Notes: generated by a model from the letters alone, not told the origin. A stretch of 64,000 nt of DNA from Massilia pinisoli (GCF_024753285.1 NZ_JANUGW010000006.1:244458-308457); one strand, 5' to 3'. Positions 43,223 to 52,946 are shown, numbered from the stretch's first letter. A program made the numbers and translations.

Positions 43223-44836
43223 ATGAAGCCTCTCTTCAAACACATGCTGGCCGCGCTCGCGCTCGCGCTTTCCCTGCCCGCGCTGGCGCACGCCGCCATC
43301 GATCCGGCCGTGCTGCGGCCGCTGGCGGGCGACGACCCCGATGCCCGCGTCGCCGCCGTCGCCGGCATCGCCGCGACGGGCACTGTCGATGCGCGCCGCG
43401 TGCTGCAGGCATTGCTGGACGACGAGCTGGCCGCGACGCCGTCCGGCCAGGTGCTGATCGTCCACGACGGCGCCGCCAGCGACGCCGCCACCGGCGCGGC
43501 GCTGCCGCTGCCCGATGGCGTCGACGGCATCGTCGTCAACAACCGCCTGCGCGGCGCCGTGCAGGCCGCGCTGTCGGGCCTCGCGCTGCTCGCGCCCGCG
43601 CGCGACGAGCGCCTGGCCGCCGTGCGCGCGCTACAGGCGCAGGATGCCGACCCGGCCCAGGCCCGGCTGCTGCGCCAGGCGCTCGCGCACGAGACGGATG
43701 CGGACATCCGGGCGCAGCTGGCCCGGCTCGTCGCGCGCGCCGACCTGGGCTCGCCCGACCCGGCTCGCCGGCTCGCGGCCGTGACGGCGCTGGCCGACAG
43801 CGGCGACGCCGCGCTGCGCCCGCAGCTGCAGGCGATGCTGGCGCAGAACCCGGACGGCAGCTACGCCGAACCCGACGCCGCGCTGCGTGCCGCGGCCGGC
43901 ACCGCGCTGCGCGCGATCGACCGGCGCGGCACCCGCAACGAGATCATCGGCAATCTGTTCTATGGCGTCTCGCTGGGCAGCGTGCTGCTGCTGGCCGCGC
44001 TGGGCCTGGCCATCACGTTCGGCCTGATGGGCATCATCAACATGGCGCACGGCGAACTGCTGATGATCGGCGCCTACACGACCTATGTATGCCAGTCGCT
44101 GTTCCGCCACTACCTGCCTGGCGCCGCCGACTGGTATCTCGCAGCCGCGCTGCCGGCCGCGTTCCTCGTCGCCTTCACGGTCGGCGTCGTACTGGAGCGC
44201 AGCGTGATCCGCTGGCTGTACGGGCGGCCACTGGAAACGCTGCTCGCCACCTGGGGCATCAGCCTGATGCTGATGCAGGCCGTGCGCACCGTGTTCGGCG
44301 CGCAGAACGTGGAGGTCGCGAATCCCGCGTGGATGTCGGGCGGCGTGACGGTGCTGGGTTCCCTCGTGCTGCCGTACAACCGCATCGCCATCATCGTGTT
44401 CGCCGTGCTCGTCGTCGCCGCGGTGTGGCTCGTGCTGAACAAGACGCGCCTCGGGTTGTTCGTGCGTGCCGTCATGCAGAACCGGCGCATGGCCGATTGC
44501 GTGGGCGTGCCCACGGGCCGCATCGACATGATGACGTTCGGCCTCGGCTCCGGCATCGCGGGCCTCGGTGGGGTGGCGCTGTCGCAGCTGGGGAACGTCG
44601 GGCCGGACCTCGGCCAGTCGTATATCGTCGACTCGTTCATGGTCGTCGTGCTGGGCGGCGTCGGCCAGCTGGCGGGCACCGTGCTCGGTGCGCTGGGCCT
44701 CGGCGAGATCAACAAATTCCTGGAGCCGCTGGCCGGCGCCGTCATGGCCAAGATCTGCATCCTCGTCTTCATCATCGTCTTCATCCAGCGCCGGCCGCAG
44801 GGCCTGTTCGCGCTGAAGGGCAGGAGCATCGAATGA
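43223..44836 (+). CDS. urtB: Urea ABC transporter permease UrtB
   Basis: The 537-residue protein has a signal-like start (about residues 1-24), a long periplasmic N-terminal region (about residues 25-240) rich in Ala, Asp and Arg with HEAT-like helical repeats, and then the LivH-type permease (about 245-537, with GIINMAHGELLMIGAYTTYV and DSFMVVVLGGVGQLAGTVLG). The extended N-terminus is normal for proteobacterial UrtB. It ends in ATGA with urtC, so the permease pair is coupled. With UrtC it makes the urea channel of the ABC transporter. Confidence 0.94.
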   Translation: MKPLFKHMLAALALALSLPALAHAAIDPAVLRPLAGDDPDARVAAVAGIAATGTVDARRVLQALLDDELAATPSGQVLIVHDGAASDAATGAALPLPDGVDGIVVNNRLRGAVQAALSGLALLAPARDERLAAVRALQAQDADPAQARLLRQALAHETDADIRAQLARLVARADLGSPDPARRLAAVTALADSGDAALRPQLQAMLAQNPDGSYAEPDAALRAAAGTALRAIDRRGTRNEIIGNLFYGVSLGSVLLLAALGLAITFGLMGIINMAHGELLMIGAYTTYVCQSLFRHYLPGAADWYLAAALPAAFLVAFTVGVVLERSVIRWLYGRPLETLLATWGISLMLMQAVRTVFGAQNVEVANPAWMSGGVTVLGSLVLPYNRIAIIVFAVLVVAAVWLVLNKTRLGLFVRAVMQNRRMADCVGVPTGRIDMMTFGLGSGIAGLGGVALSQLGNVGPDLGQSYIVDSFMVVVLGGVGQLAGTVLGALGLGEINKFLEPLAGAVMAKICILVFIIVFIQRRPQGLFALKGRSIE

Positions 44837-45957
44837 ACCGCACCGCATCGTTATTCCCGCCCCGTGCCTGGGCCGCGCTGATGGCGTGCACGTTCGCGGC
44901 AGGCCTGCTGCCCGTGCTGCACCTGGCATTCCCGGACGGGCATCCGCTGCACGTTTCCGGCTATATGCTGGGCCTCGTCGGCAAATTCATGTGCTATGCG
45001 CTGGCCGCGCTGGCGCTGGACCTCGTATGGGGCTACACCGGCATCCTGTCGCTGGGCCACGGCACGTTCTTCGCGCTGGGCGCCTACGCTCACGGCATGT
45101 ACCTGATGCGCGCGATCGGCCGCGACGGCAGCTACGGCAGCGTGCTGCCCGACTTCATGGTCTTCCTCGACTGGAAGGACTACCCGTGGTACTGGGCGTT
45201 CACGGACCACTTCTGGTACTGCATGCTCCTCGTCGTGCTGGTGCCCGGCCTGCTGGCGTTCGTGTTCGGCTGGTTCGCGTTCCGCTCGCGCATCAAGGGC
45301 GTGTACTTTTCCATCATCACGCAGGCCATGACGTACGCCTGTATGCTGCTGTTCTTCCGCAATGACACGGGCTTCGGGGGCAATAACGGGTTCACGGACT
45401 TCAAGCGCATCCTCGGTCACCCGATCACGGCGCCGGGCACCCGCGTCGTGCTGTACCTGGCCACGCTGGCGCTGCTCGTGGGCGCGCTGCTGCTGTGCCG
45501 CTGGATCGTCCGCTCGAAACTGGGCCGCGTGCTGCAGGGCGTGCGCGATGCGGAATCGCGCCTGATGTTCATCGGCTACGACCCGCTCGCGTTCAAGCTG
45601 TTCGTGTGGACCTTGTCCGCCGTGCTGTGCGCCATCGCGGGCGCGCTGTACGTGCCGCAGGTCGGCATCATCAACCCGTCCGAGATGTCGCCGGCGAACT
45701 CGATCGAGATGGTCGTGTGGGTGGCGATCGGCGGCCGCGGCACGCTCGTCGGCCCCATCGTCGGCGCGTTCGCCGTGAATGGCCTGAAAAGCTGGTTCAC
45801 GGCCGCGTTCCCCGACCTGTGGCTGTTCGCACTGGGCCTGCTGTTCATTCTCGTGACGCTGTTCATGCGCCGAGGGATCCTCGGTACGCTGCCGGCCATC
45901 GCACGCATCCTGCCGGGCCGCAGGGCGCCCGTGGCGACGAAGGAGGAAACGGCATGA
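44833..45957 (+). CDS. urtC: Urea ABC transporter permease UrtC
   Basis: The 374-residue LivM-type permease has about nine helices. LVWGYTGILSLGHGTFFALG (about residues 65-84) and VVWVAIGGRGTLVGPIVGAF (about 255-274) are the family blocks, and GVRDAESRLMFIGYDP is the loop that contacts the ATPases. It overlaps urtB by four bases and urtD by four bases. Confidence 0.94.
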   Translation: MNRTASLFPPRAWAALMACTFAAGLLPVLHLAFPDGHPLHVSGYMLGLVGKFMCYALAALALDLVWGYTGILSLGHGTFFALGAYAHGMYLMRAIGRDGSYGSVLPDFMVFLDWKDYPWYWAFTDHFWYCMLLVVLVPGLLAFVFGWFAFRSRIKGVYFSIITQAMTYACMLLFFRNDTGFGGNNGFTDFKRILGHPITAPGTRVVLYLATLALLVGALLLCRWIVRSKLGRVLQGVRDAESRLMFIGYDPLAFKLFVWTLSAVLCAIAGALYVPQVGIINPSEMSPANSIEMVVWVAIGGRGTLVGPIVGAFAVNGLKSWFTAAFPDLWLFALGLLFILVTLFMRRGILGTLPAIARILPGRRAPVATKEETA

Positions 45958-46742
45958 GCCTCGACATGACCCTGAAGCGCGACGGCGTGGACACGCGCCA
46001 CGGCGCCGTGCTGTACCTGGACGACATCACCGTCTCGTTCGACGGCTTCCGCGCGCTGAACAAGCTGACCCTCGACATCTCGGTCGGCGAATTACGGTGC
46101 ATCATCGGCCCGAACGGCGCCGGCAAGACGACGATGATGGATGTCATCACGGGCAAGGCCCGGCCGACGTCCGGCAGTGCCTTCTTCGGCCAGACGCTCG
46201 ACCTGGCGAAGATGACGGAAACGGAGATTGCGCACGCCGGCATCGGCCGCAAGTTCCAGCGCCCGACCGTGTTCGAGCAGCACACGGTGTTCGAGAACCT
46301 GGAACTGGCGATGAAGATGGACAAGCGCGTGCGCCCCACGCTGTTCGCACGCCTGACGTCCGAACAGGAAGACCGCATCGCCGCGACCTTGCGCCAGATT
46401 CGGCTGCACGGCCAGGAAGACCGGTTGGCCGGCCTGCTGTCGCACGGCCAGAAGCAGTGGCTCGAGATCGGCATGCTCCTGATGCAGGAGCCGCAGCTGA
46501 TCCTGCTGGACGAGCCGGTCGCCGGCATGTCCGACGCGGAGACGGCGCGCACGGCGGAGCTGCTGAACGAATTGCGCGGAAAGCATTCGATCATGGTCGT
46601 CGAGCACGACATGGGGTTCGTGGCCGAGATCGCGCAGCAGGGCAAGGTCACCGTGCTGCACGAAGGGTCGGTTCTGGCCGAGGGCCGCATGGACGACGTG
46701 CAGGCCGATGAGCGTGTCATCGAAGTCTATCTGGGGAGGTAA
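45954..46742 (+). CDS. urtD: Urea ABC transporter ATPase UrtD
   Basis: The 262-residue ATP-binding subunit has Walker A GPNGAGKTT (about residues 52-60), signature LLSHGQKQWLE, Walker B LILLDEP and switch His in VVEHDM. The ABC signature LSHGQ in place of LSGGQ is normal for UrtD. It powers urea import together with UrtE and overlaps urtC by ATGA. Confidence 0.94.
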   Translation: MSLDMTLKRDGVDTRHGAVLYLDDITVSFDGFRALNKLTLDISVGELRCIIGPNGAGKTTMMDVITGKARPTSGSAFFGQTLDLAKMTETEIAHAGIGRKFQRPTVFEQHTVFENLELAMKMDKRVRPTLFARLTSEQEDRIAATLRQIRLHGQEDRLAGLLSHGQKQWLEIGMLLMQEPQLILLDEPVAGMSDAETARTAELLNELRGKHSIMVVEHDMGFVAEIAQQGKVTVLHEGSVLAEGRMDDVQADERVIEVYLGR

Positions 46743-46744
46743 GC

Positions 46745-47443
46745 ATGCTGCAGGTCGAACACCTGAACCAGTACTACGGCTCGTCGCACACGTTGCGCGG
46801 CGTGTCGCTGACGGTGGAAAAGGGCCAGTGCATGGCTCTGCTGGGCCGCAATGGCGTGGGCAAGACCACGCTGCTCAAGTGCCTGATGGGCGTGCTGCCC
46901 GTCGCGCGCGGCACCGTCACGTGGAACGGCCGCGACATCACGCGCCTGAAGCCGCACCGCCGCGCGGCGGACGGCATCGCCTACGTGCCGCAGGGCCGCG
47001 ACATCTTCGCGCGCCTGACGGTCGAGGAAAACCTCATGATGGGAATGGCCACCTTGTCCAGGCGCGAGGCGGCGCGGATCGGCGGCGAGGTCTATGAATT
47101 GTTCCCCGTGCTGAAGGAGATGCTGGGCCGGCGTGGCGGCGACCTGTCGGGCGGCCAGCAGCAGCAGCTGGCCATCGCCCGCGCGCTGCTGCAGCGGCCC
47201 GCGCTGATCATCCTCGACGAGCCGACGGAAGGCATCCAGCCCTCGATCATCAAGGACATCGAGCGCGTGATCCGGCTGCTGCGCGAACGCGGCGACATCG
47301 GCATCCTGCTGTGCGAGCAGTACTTCGATTTCGCGCGCGCGCTGGCCGACAAGTTCGTCGTGCTGTCGCGCGGCGAGGTCGTCGCCGGCGGCACGGCGGA
47401 CGAGATGGACGGGGACCATGTCAGGCGGCACCTGGCCGTGTGA
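46745..47443 (+). CDS. urtE: Urea ABC transporter ATPase UrtE
   Basis: The 232-residue LivF-type ATPase has Walker A GRNGVGKTT (about residues 34-42), Walker B LIILDEP, signature LSGGQQQQ and CEQYFDFA in place of the switch His region, as usual in UrtE. The start is two bases after urtD. It is the last gene of the operon and ends three bases before the stop of the convergent response-regulator gene, so no terminator fits between them. Confidence 0.94.
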   Translation: MLQVEHLNQYYGSSHTLRGVSLTVEKGQCMALLGRNGVGKTTLLKCLMGVLPVARGTVTWNGRDITRLKPHRRAADGIAYVPQGRDIFARLTVEENLMMGMATLSRREAARIGGEVYELFPVLKEMLGRRGGDLSGGQQQQLAIARALLQRPALIILDEPTEGIQPSIIKDIERVIRLLRERGDIGILLCEQYFDFARALADKFVVLSRGEVVAGGTADEMDGDHVRRHLAV

Positions 47444-47446
47444 CGC

Positions 47447-48361
47447 CTACGCCGCGCGAATGCGGTTCGTGGCCAAGGTGGCGGCGGCCGTCCGCGTCTC
47501 GACGCCGAGCTTCTCGAACACGTGCTCCAGGTGCTTGTTCACCGTGCGCGGGCTCATGCCGAGGATGTCGCCGATGTCGCGGTTCGTCTTGCCCTGGATG
47601 ACCCAGTGCAGCACTTCCGATTCGCGCTGCGTCAGCCGGAACAGGGCCATCAGGGCCTGCACGCGTGCCGTGTCCGATTCCTCCCGCAGCACGATCATCC
47701 ATTGTTCGGATGAGCGGGTGTCGGCGGCCGTGAAGACGAGTCGCGCCGAGCCGCGGATCACGGTCAGCGGCTGCGTGGGCACCGTGGCAAGCCAGGCGGC
47801 CAGTTGCGCCGGCGTGCCGGCGCCATCCTGGTCCGCGCCGAACCAGTGCTGCATCCACTGGCGCGCCAGCGGCGTCTGCCAGACGATGCGGCCGTCGTGC
47901 GGCGTCACCGCCAGTACGGCGTTGCCGAACGCATCCAGCGCGCTGCGCGCCTGGTGCATCAGCCGTGCCGTGTGCAGGTGCGACGCGATCCGGGCCAGCA
48001 CCTCGCTCTGGCGCACGGGCTTCGTCACGTAGTCCGTGCCGCCCGCGTCGAACGCGGCCACCACGTGCTCGGTCTCCGTCAGGCCCGTCATGAAAATGAT
48101 GGGCACGGCGCGCGTGGCGATGTCGGCGCGCAGGCGGCGGCAGACGTCGAAGCCGTCCATGCCCGGCATGACGGCATCGAGCAGGATCACGTCCGGCACG
48201 ACCTGGCGCACGCGGTCGAGCGCCGCCGCGCCGTTGTTCGCGACGAGCACCGTGTACCCCGATTCGTCCAGCGCATCGTGCAGCACGGCGAGGTTTTCCG
48301 GCACGTCGTCCACGATCAGGACCACCTGGCCGGCACGGCGGTCGAAAGGTTTGTCGCTCAT
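47447..48361 (-). CDS. LuxR-type response regulator partner of the permease-kinase
   Basis: The 304-residue protein has a receiver domain (residues about 13-130, VLIVDDVPENLAVLHD and phospho-acceptor Asp in ILLDAVMPGMDG near residue 60), a middle part resembling a PAS-like domain (about 140-230) and a C-terminal LuxR-type HTH (LTQRESEVLHWVIQGKTNRD and MSPRTVNKHLEHVFEKLGV, about residues 236-285). Its start overlaps the stop of the kinase gene by ATGA, so the two form a couple. Close to urtE and transcribed toward it, it is a good candidate regulator of the urt operon; that is inferred from position. Confidence 0.9.
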   Translation of the reverse strand: MSDKPFDRRAGQVVLIVDDVPENLAVLHDALDESGYTVLVANNGAAALDRVRQVVPDVILLDAVMPGMDGFDVCRRLRADIATRAVPIIFMTGLTETEHVVAAFDAGGTDYVTKPVRQSEVLARIASHLHTARLMHQARSALDAFGNAVLAVTPHDGRIVWQTPLARQWMQHWFGADQDGAGTPAQLAAWLATVPTQPLTVIRGSARLVFTAADTRSSEQWMIVLREESDTARVQALMALFRLTQRESEVLHWVIQGKTNRDIGDILGMSPRTVNKHLEHVFEKLGVETRTAAATLATNRIRAA

Positions 48362-51300
48362 GGTGTTCCTTGGTCGAGGAAGGCCGACATCGCTTCCAGG
48401 TCGAAGCGCGCGGCAAGGGCGCGCAGGGTGTCGGCGAAGGGGGCGTATTGCGGGTCGAGCGCGGCGATGGAGTCGAGCTGGCGCGTGATGCCCCGCACAT
48501 AGCCCAGGGACAGCTGTTCGCGCAGGGCGTCCAGTTGCGCTGCGGGTGGGAAGCGCACCAGGGGGCGTTCGGGCGCAGGCTCGGCCTGCATGATCCAGTC
48601 GAGATCGAGCCGTGCGCCGATCCGCTCCAGCAGCTCGCCGACATTGACGGGCTTGACGATGAAGTCTTCCGGTGCGATGCCGGCCGGGTTCTCGAGCTCC
48701 TTGTCGTACGCGTTGGCCGAGACGATCAGGATCGGCACGGTGACGCCCCGTTCGCGGCGCAGGATGCGGCTCGCTTCCCAGCCGTCCATCACGGGCATCG
48801 CGAGGTCCATCAGGATCAGGTCCGGCAGTGCGTGCGCGCAGTGGGCGAGACACTCTGCGCCCGTCTCGGCCTGCGCCGTGTCGAAGCCGAGCGGTGCCAG
48901 GATGTTCACCAGCAGCTCGCGGTCGTTCCGTTCGTTGTCCACGACGAGGATGCGGCGCCGTGGTCCCGCATAGCCGGCCGGCGCGAACGCGGGGACGGCT
49001 TGCGCGGGCGCAGGCGCGTGCACGCGCGGCAGCTGCAGGCGCACCTTGAACGTGCTGCCGAGGCCAGGCGTCGTGTCGACCGTCAGCTGCCCGCCCATCA
49101 GTTGCACGAGCATGCGGCTGATGGGCAGTCCCAGGCCCGTACCGCCCGCGCCGACGGCGGCACCCGCGCTGCCGCGCGCGAACGGTTCGAAGATCTTTTC
49201 GACCTCGTCGGGCAGGATGCCGGGGCCGCTGTCCTGGACGTCGAACGCCGCCATCTCGCGCGCGTAGCGCACGCGCAGCACGACCTCGCCCCGGGCCGTG
49301 AACTTGACGGCGTTGCCGAGGATGTTCATCAGGATCTGGCCCAGCCGCTTGCGGTCGGCGCGCACGCAGTCGGGCAGCGGGCCGTCGACCTCGTAGCGGA
49401 ACGCGAGGCCTTTGTCGCGCGCCCGCTGCTCGAACATGCGGACGATCTGGCCGAGGAAGTCGGGGAAGGCCAAGGTGCGGATGTCGAAACTGAACTTGCC
49501 GCCCTCGATGCGCGCGATGTCGAGCGAGCCTTCGATCAGCGACAGCAAATGTTCGCCGCTGCCCCGGATCACGCGGATCGCCTGGCGGCGCGGCGCGGGA
49601 ATCGCCGCATCGTTGTCGAGCAGCTGGGCGTAGCCGAGGATGCTGTTCAATGGCGTGCGGATCTCGTGGCTGATGGCGGCGATGTAGCGGCTCTTGGCCT
49701 GGTTGGCGTGGTCGGCCTGGCGCTTCGCCTGCTGCAGCTGGGCGTCCGTGCGGCCGTGCAGTTCGATCTCGCGCTGCAGGAGACTCGTCTGGCGGTTCGA
49801 TTCCTCCTGCGCGACGCGCCGGCTCTCGCTCGTCAGCACGAGCCACCACGCGACGATGCCGCCGGCCAGCACCAGTGCGCCGAAGACCTTCACGAAGGTC
49901 AGGCGCAGCGCGTCGACCATGACGGCGCTGGCGGCTGCGCCGAGCGCGACCCGCTCGTGCACGTACAGCAGGGCGAGCAGGCCGCCGAGCAGCGACGCGG
50001 TCGTCACCATCAACAGCAGGTAGTGGCCCAGGCGGCTCGTCATGTAGGGCCACATGGACACGGGCAGCAGCGCCTTCGCGGCCGATTCCCACTGCTGCGC
50101 GAAGCGCGCGTGCGGCTTGCAGGCGTCGCCGCAACGGGCGTCGAGGCAGCAGCACAGGGAGCAGATCGGGCCCTGGTAGGCGGGGCAGTGCGCCATGTCG
50201 TCCGTCTCGTATTCCTTTTCGCAGATGCAGCACGTCTGCGTGCGCGCGGAGGCCGGCCAGCCGGCGACGGGACGGGCGAGATAATATTTGCCGCGCGTGG
50301 CCCAGGCGATCAGCGGTGCCGCAAGCAGCGCCGTCGCCAGCGCGATGAATGCGGAAAACGCCCGCGCGTGGGCGCCGAACAGGCCTGTGAACGCGGCGAT
50401 CGACAGCGTCGACGCGAGCAGCATCGCGCCCACGCCGACCGGGTTGATGTCGTACAGGTAGGCGCGGCGGAACTCGATACCCTTGGGACTGAGACCCAGC
50501 GGCTTGTTGATCACGAGGTCGGCCACGACGGCCGTGATCCACGCGATCGCGACGTTGGAATACAGGCCGAGCACCTGTTCCAGTGCCTGGAACACGTCCA
50601 GCTCCATCAGCAGCACGGCGATCAGCGCATTGAACACGGCCCAGACGACGCGCCCCGGATGGCTGTGCGTGAGGCGGGCAAAGAAGTTCGACCAGGCCAG
50701 CGAGCCGGCATACGCGTTCGTCATGTTGATCTTGACTTGCGAGACGACGACGAACAGCGCCGTCGCCAGCACGGCCAGGCTGCCGCTGCCGAACACCTGG
50801 CGGAAACCGGCGAGGTACATCTGGTTCGGATTGACGGCCTGCGCGAGCGTGGCGCCGCCCTCGATCGCGAGCAGCGCCAGCAGCGCGCCGCCCAGCATCT
50901 TCGCCATGCCGAGCACGATCCAGCCCGGACCGGCCGCCAGCACGCCCAGGTGCCAGCGCACGCGGTTGGCGGGCGTCCGTTCGGGCATGAAGCGCAGGAA
51001 GTCGACCTGTTCGCCGATCTGCGTGATGAGCGCGACGCCGACCGCGGTCGCGGCGCCGAACTGCAGGATGTCGAAACCGTGCGCCCCTCCGTGCCCCGAA
51101 AAGCGCCCCAGCTGCGCAATCAGGTCCGGCTTTCTGGCGGCGATGGCGATGAACGGGAGCGCGAGCAGCGCGAGCCACACGGGCTGCGTGACCATCTGGA
51201 TGCGGCTGACCAGCGTCACGCCGTGCGTCACGAGCGGGATCACGGCGAGCGCGCTGACGAGGTAGCCGACGTACAGCGGCAGCCCGAAGTACAGCTCCAG

Positions 51301-51753
51301 TGCATAGGCCATGATGGCCGCTTCCAGCGCGAACAGGATGAACGTGAACGACGCGTAGACGAACGAGGAGATCGTCGAGCCGATGTAGCCGAAGCCGGCG
51401 CCGCGCGTGAGCAGGTCCATGTCGACGCCGTGGTGGGCGGCGTAGTAGCTGATCGGCAGGCCGGTGGCGAAGATGATCACGCCGATGGCGACGATGGCCC
51501 AGAACGCGTTCTCGAAGCCGTAGTTGACGGCGATGGTGCCGCCGATCGCTTCCAGCACGAGGAACGAAATGGCGCCGAATGCCGTGTTCGCGACGCGGAA
51601 TACGGACCACTTGCGGAACGAGCGCGGCGTGAAACGCAGCGCGTAATCCTCGATGGTTTCGTCGGCGACCCAGGTGTTGTAGTCGCGCCGGATCTTGACG
51701 ATCCTGAGCGGCGGTTCGGTGTCGCGGGCGGGTGGCTGGGCGGCGGTATCCAT
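48358..51753 (-). CDS. Hybrid histidine kinase with an NCS1-type permease sensor domain and a Cys-rich module
   Basis: The 1131-residue protein has an N-terminal NCS1 (purine/cytosine/allantoin permease-like) part with about twelve helices (residues about 50-490, including VSQVKINMTNAYAGSLAWSN), a Cys-rich segment with about eleven cysteines (CCICEKEY to CGDACKP, about 504-545), two more helices (about 570-640), and a cytoplasmic kinase: HisKA with SHEIRTPLNS (His near residue 697), HATPase with NILGNAVKF and GTGLGLPI, then a receiver (ILVVDNERN at about 933, phospho-Asp in LMDLAMPVMDG near 980). It resembles the CbrA-type logic of a transporter-like sensor. The ATG at 51753 is used; a TTG two codons earlier is possible. 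Confidence 0.88.
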   Translation of the reverse strand: MDTAAQPPARDTEPPLRIVKIRRDYNTWVADETIEDYALRFTPRSFRKWSVFRVANTAFGAISFLVLEAIGGTIAVNYGFENAFWAIVAIGVIIFATGLPISYYAAHHGVDMDLLTRGAGFGYIGSTISSFVYASFTFILFALEAAIMAYALELYFGLPLYVGYLVSALAVIPLVTHGVTLVSRIQMVTQPVWLALLALPFIAIAARKPDLIAQLGRFSGHGGAHGFDILQFGAATAVGVALITQIGEQVDFLRFMPERTPANRVRWHLGVLAAGPGWIVLGMAKMLGGALLALLAIEGGATLAQAVNPNQMYLAGFRQVFGSGSLAVLATALFVVVSQVKINMTNAYAGSLAWSNFFARLTHSHPGRVVWAVFNALIAVLLMELDVFQALEQVLGLYSNVAIAWITAVVADLVINKPLGLSPKGIEFRRAYLYDINPVGVGAMLLASTLSIAAFTGLFGAHARAFSAFIALATALLAAPLIAWATRGKYYLARPVAGWPASARTQTCCICEKEYETDDMAHCPAYQGPICSLCCCLDARCGDACKPHARFAQQWESAAKALLPVSMWPYMTSRLGHYLLLMVTTASLLGGLLALLYVHERVALGAAASAVMVDALRLTFVKVFGALVLAGGIVAWWLVLTSESRRVAQEESNRQTSLLQREIELHGRTDAQLQQAKRQADHANQAKSRYIAAISHEIRTPLNSILGYAQLLDNDAAIPAPRRQAIRVIRGSGEHLLSLIEGSLDIARIEGGKFSFDIRTLAFPDFLGQIVRMFEQRARDKGLAFRYEVDGPLPDCVRADRKRLGQILMNILGNAVKFTARGEVVLRVRYAREMAAFDVQDSGPGILPDEVEKIFEPFARGSAGAAVGAGGTGLGLPISRMLVQLMGGQLTVDTTPGLGSTFKVRLQLPRVHAPAPAQAVPAFAPAGYAGPRRRILVVDNERNDRELLVNILAPLGFDTAQAETGAECLAHCAHALPDLILMDLAMPVMDGWEASRILRRERGVTVPILIVSANAYDKELENPAGIAPEDFIVKPVNVGELLERIGARLDLDWIMQAEPAPERPLVRFPPAAQLDALREQLSLGYVRGITRQLDSIAALDPQYAPFADTLRALAARFDLEAMSAFLDQGTP

Positions 51754-51796
51754 GCTCAAAACTTAAGCAAGATCCGGGCCCGCTACCCGGCAGGCG

Positions 51797-52834
51797 TCAC
51801 TCCCGGACCGTCCAGGTCCCGTCCGCGTACACGCGCTCGTCGTCCAGGAACACGGCGTCCGTCACGACGAATACGTCGATGTGGTAACGGGCATCCTTGC
51901 GCTTGAATCCGGGTTTCGCGTACACGCCATGCTTGGCACCGAGCGACAAATGGATGCCGCACATGCGCTCGTACGTGCCGATGTCGTCCACGCGGCGCTC
52001 GCGCGTGAACGCGCGGTTCATGCCGAAGCCCAGCTCCCGGACCCACACTTCGCCTTCGTCGCGGCGGATGATGTCCAGCACTTCCTGGAACGCGGGCGTG
52101 GCGTTCTCCGTGCCCACCACGCGGCCTTTGTCGACGATGAGCGTGATGGGAGACTCGGGCCGGTTGACGAGGTACGAGGTGTCGCCGAACACGTGCACCT
52201 GCGCGCGGCCGCTGACGGTTTCCAGGTCCTGCGCTTCCGTGAACACTTCGCCGATCGGGAACTGGCCGCCCACATTGTTCATCGAGCGATAGTCGCCCAC
52301 GTTCAGCTTCGCGGGTTCGAGCGGCGAGTCGAACACGAGGACGTCGCCGCCGCCATGCACCTCGGCGCGGCGGGCGCCGTCGATGCGGGCCTTCAACGCG
52401 TGGCCGACGCTGCGGAAGTACGCCGGGTCGTAGGCCAGCGCCTCGATGTAGTGCTCGCCCTGCGCGCCGGGCATGCGGGACAGGTGCACGTGCTCGATCA
52501 CCTTCAGGCCCAGCTTGAAGAGTTCCACGCGCAGGCGGAAGCCGTCCAGGCGGAAGTTCGTCGACTGCACGAGCACGACGAGGTCTTGCGGGGCCAAGGT
52601 GCGGAACGTCGCCAGCACGTGGTCCGACACAACCGTGTCGAAGTCGATGAAGGTGGCATCCGGCAGGTTCGCGCGGTACGCGTCGACGAGGGCCCGGGCC
52701 AGGGCCGTGCGCGTGTCGAACACGACCAGCGCGCGCCGCTCGGGCGTGTGGTCGAGCGCGATCGCGAGCACGTCGCGCAGGTGCGCGGTGGCGGCGGCGA
52801 TGGCGGCGGCAGGCAGGGCGTCGGAGGGCGTCAT
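51797..52834 (-). CDS. M29-type (aminopeptidase T-like) metalloenzyme
   Basis: The 345-residue protein has the spaced motifs of the aminopeptidase T / NicX group: FPIGEVFTEAQDL (about residues 194-206, metal-binding Glu), ELGFGMNRAFTR (about 270-281), CGIHLSLGAKHG (about 296-307, His ligand) and YHIDVFV (about 322-328, His and Asp ligands). Members include leucyl aminopeptidase T and 2,5-dihydroxypyridine dioxygenase. It lies 43 bases upstream of the permease-kinase on the same strand, so they are probably one operon. Its substrate might be the metabolite the kinase senses; no direct evidence. Confidence 0.62.
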   Translation of the reverse strand: MTPSDALPAAAIAAATAHLRDVLAIALDHTPERRALVVFDTRTALARALVDAYRANLPDATFIDFDTVVSDHVLATFRTLAPQDLVVLVQSTNFRLDGFRLRVELFKLGLKVIEHVHLSRMPGAQGEHYIEALAYDPAYFRSVGHALKARIDGARRAEVHGGGDVLVFDSPLEPAKLNVGDYRSMNNVGGQFPIGEVFTEAQDLETVSGRAQVHVFGDTSYLVNRPESPITLIVDKGRVVGTENATPAFQEVLDIIRRDEGEVWVRELGFGMNRAFTRERRVDDIGTYERMCGIHLSLGAKHGVYAKPGFKRKDARYHIDVFVVTDAVFLDDERVYADGTWTVRE

Positions 52835-52946
52835 GGCATCAAGCGGAAGGGAGACAACCCGGCATTATACGTGCTCGGCATGCTTGCGGCAGCTCACGGT
52901 CCGGCCGGCTGGAATGCGGCACAGTCAGGTTGTTGGGAGTGCCATC

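Noticed and set aside
48370..51906. Open frame of more than 1100 codons on the plus strand, antisense to the permease-kinase
   Set aside because: High-GC codon bias opens long antisense frames. The translation is Arg/Asp/His/Gln-rich with no domain, while the minus strand gives a coherent multi-domain kinase.
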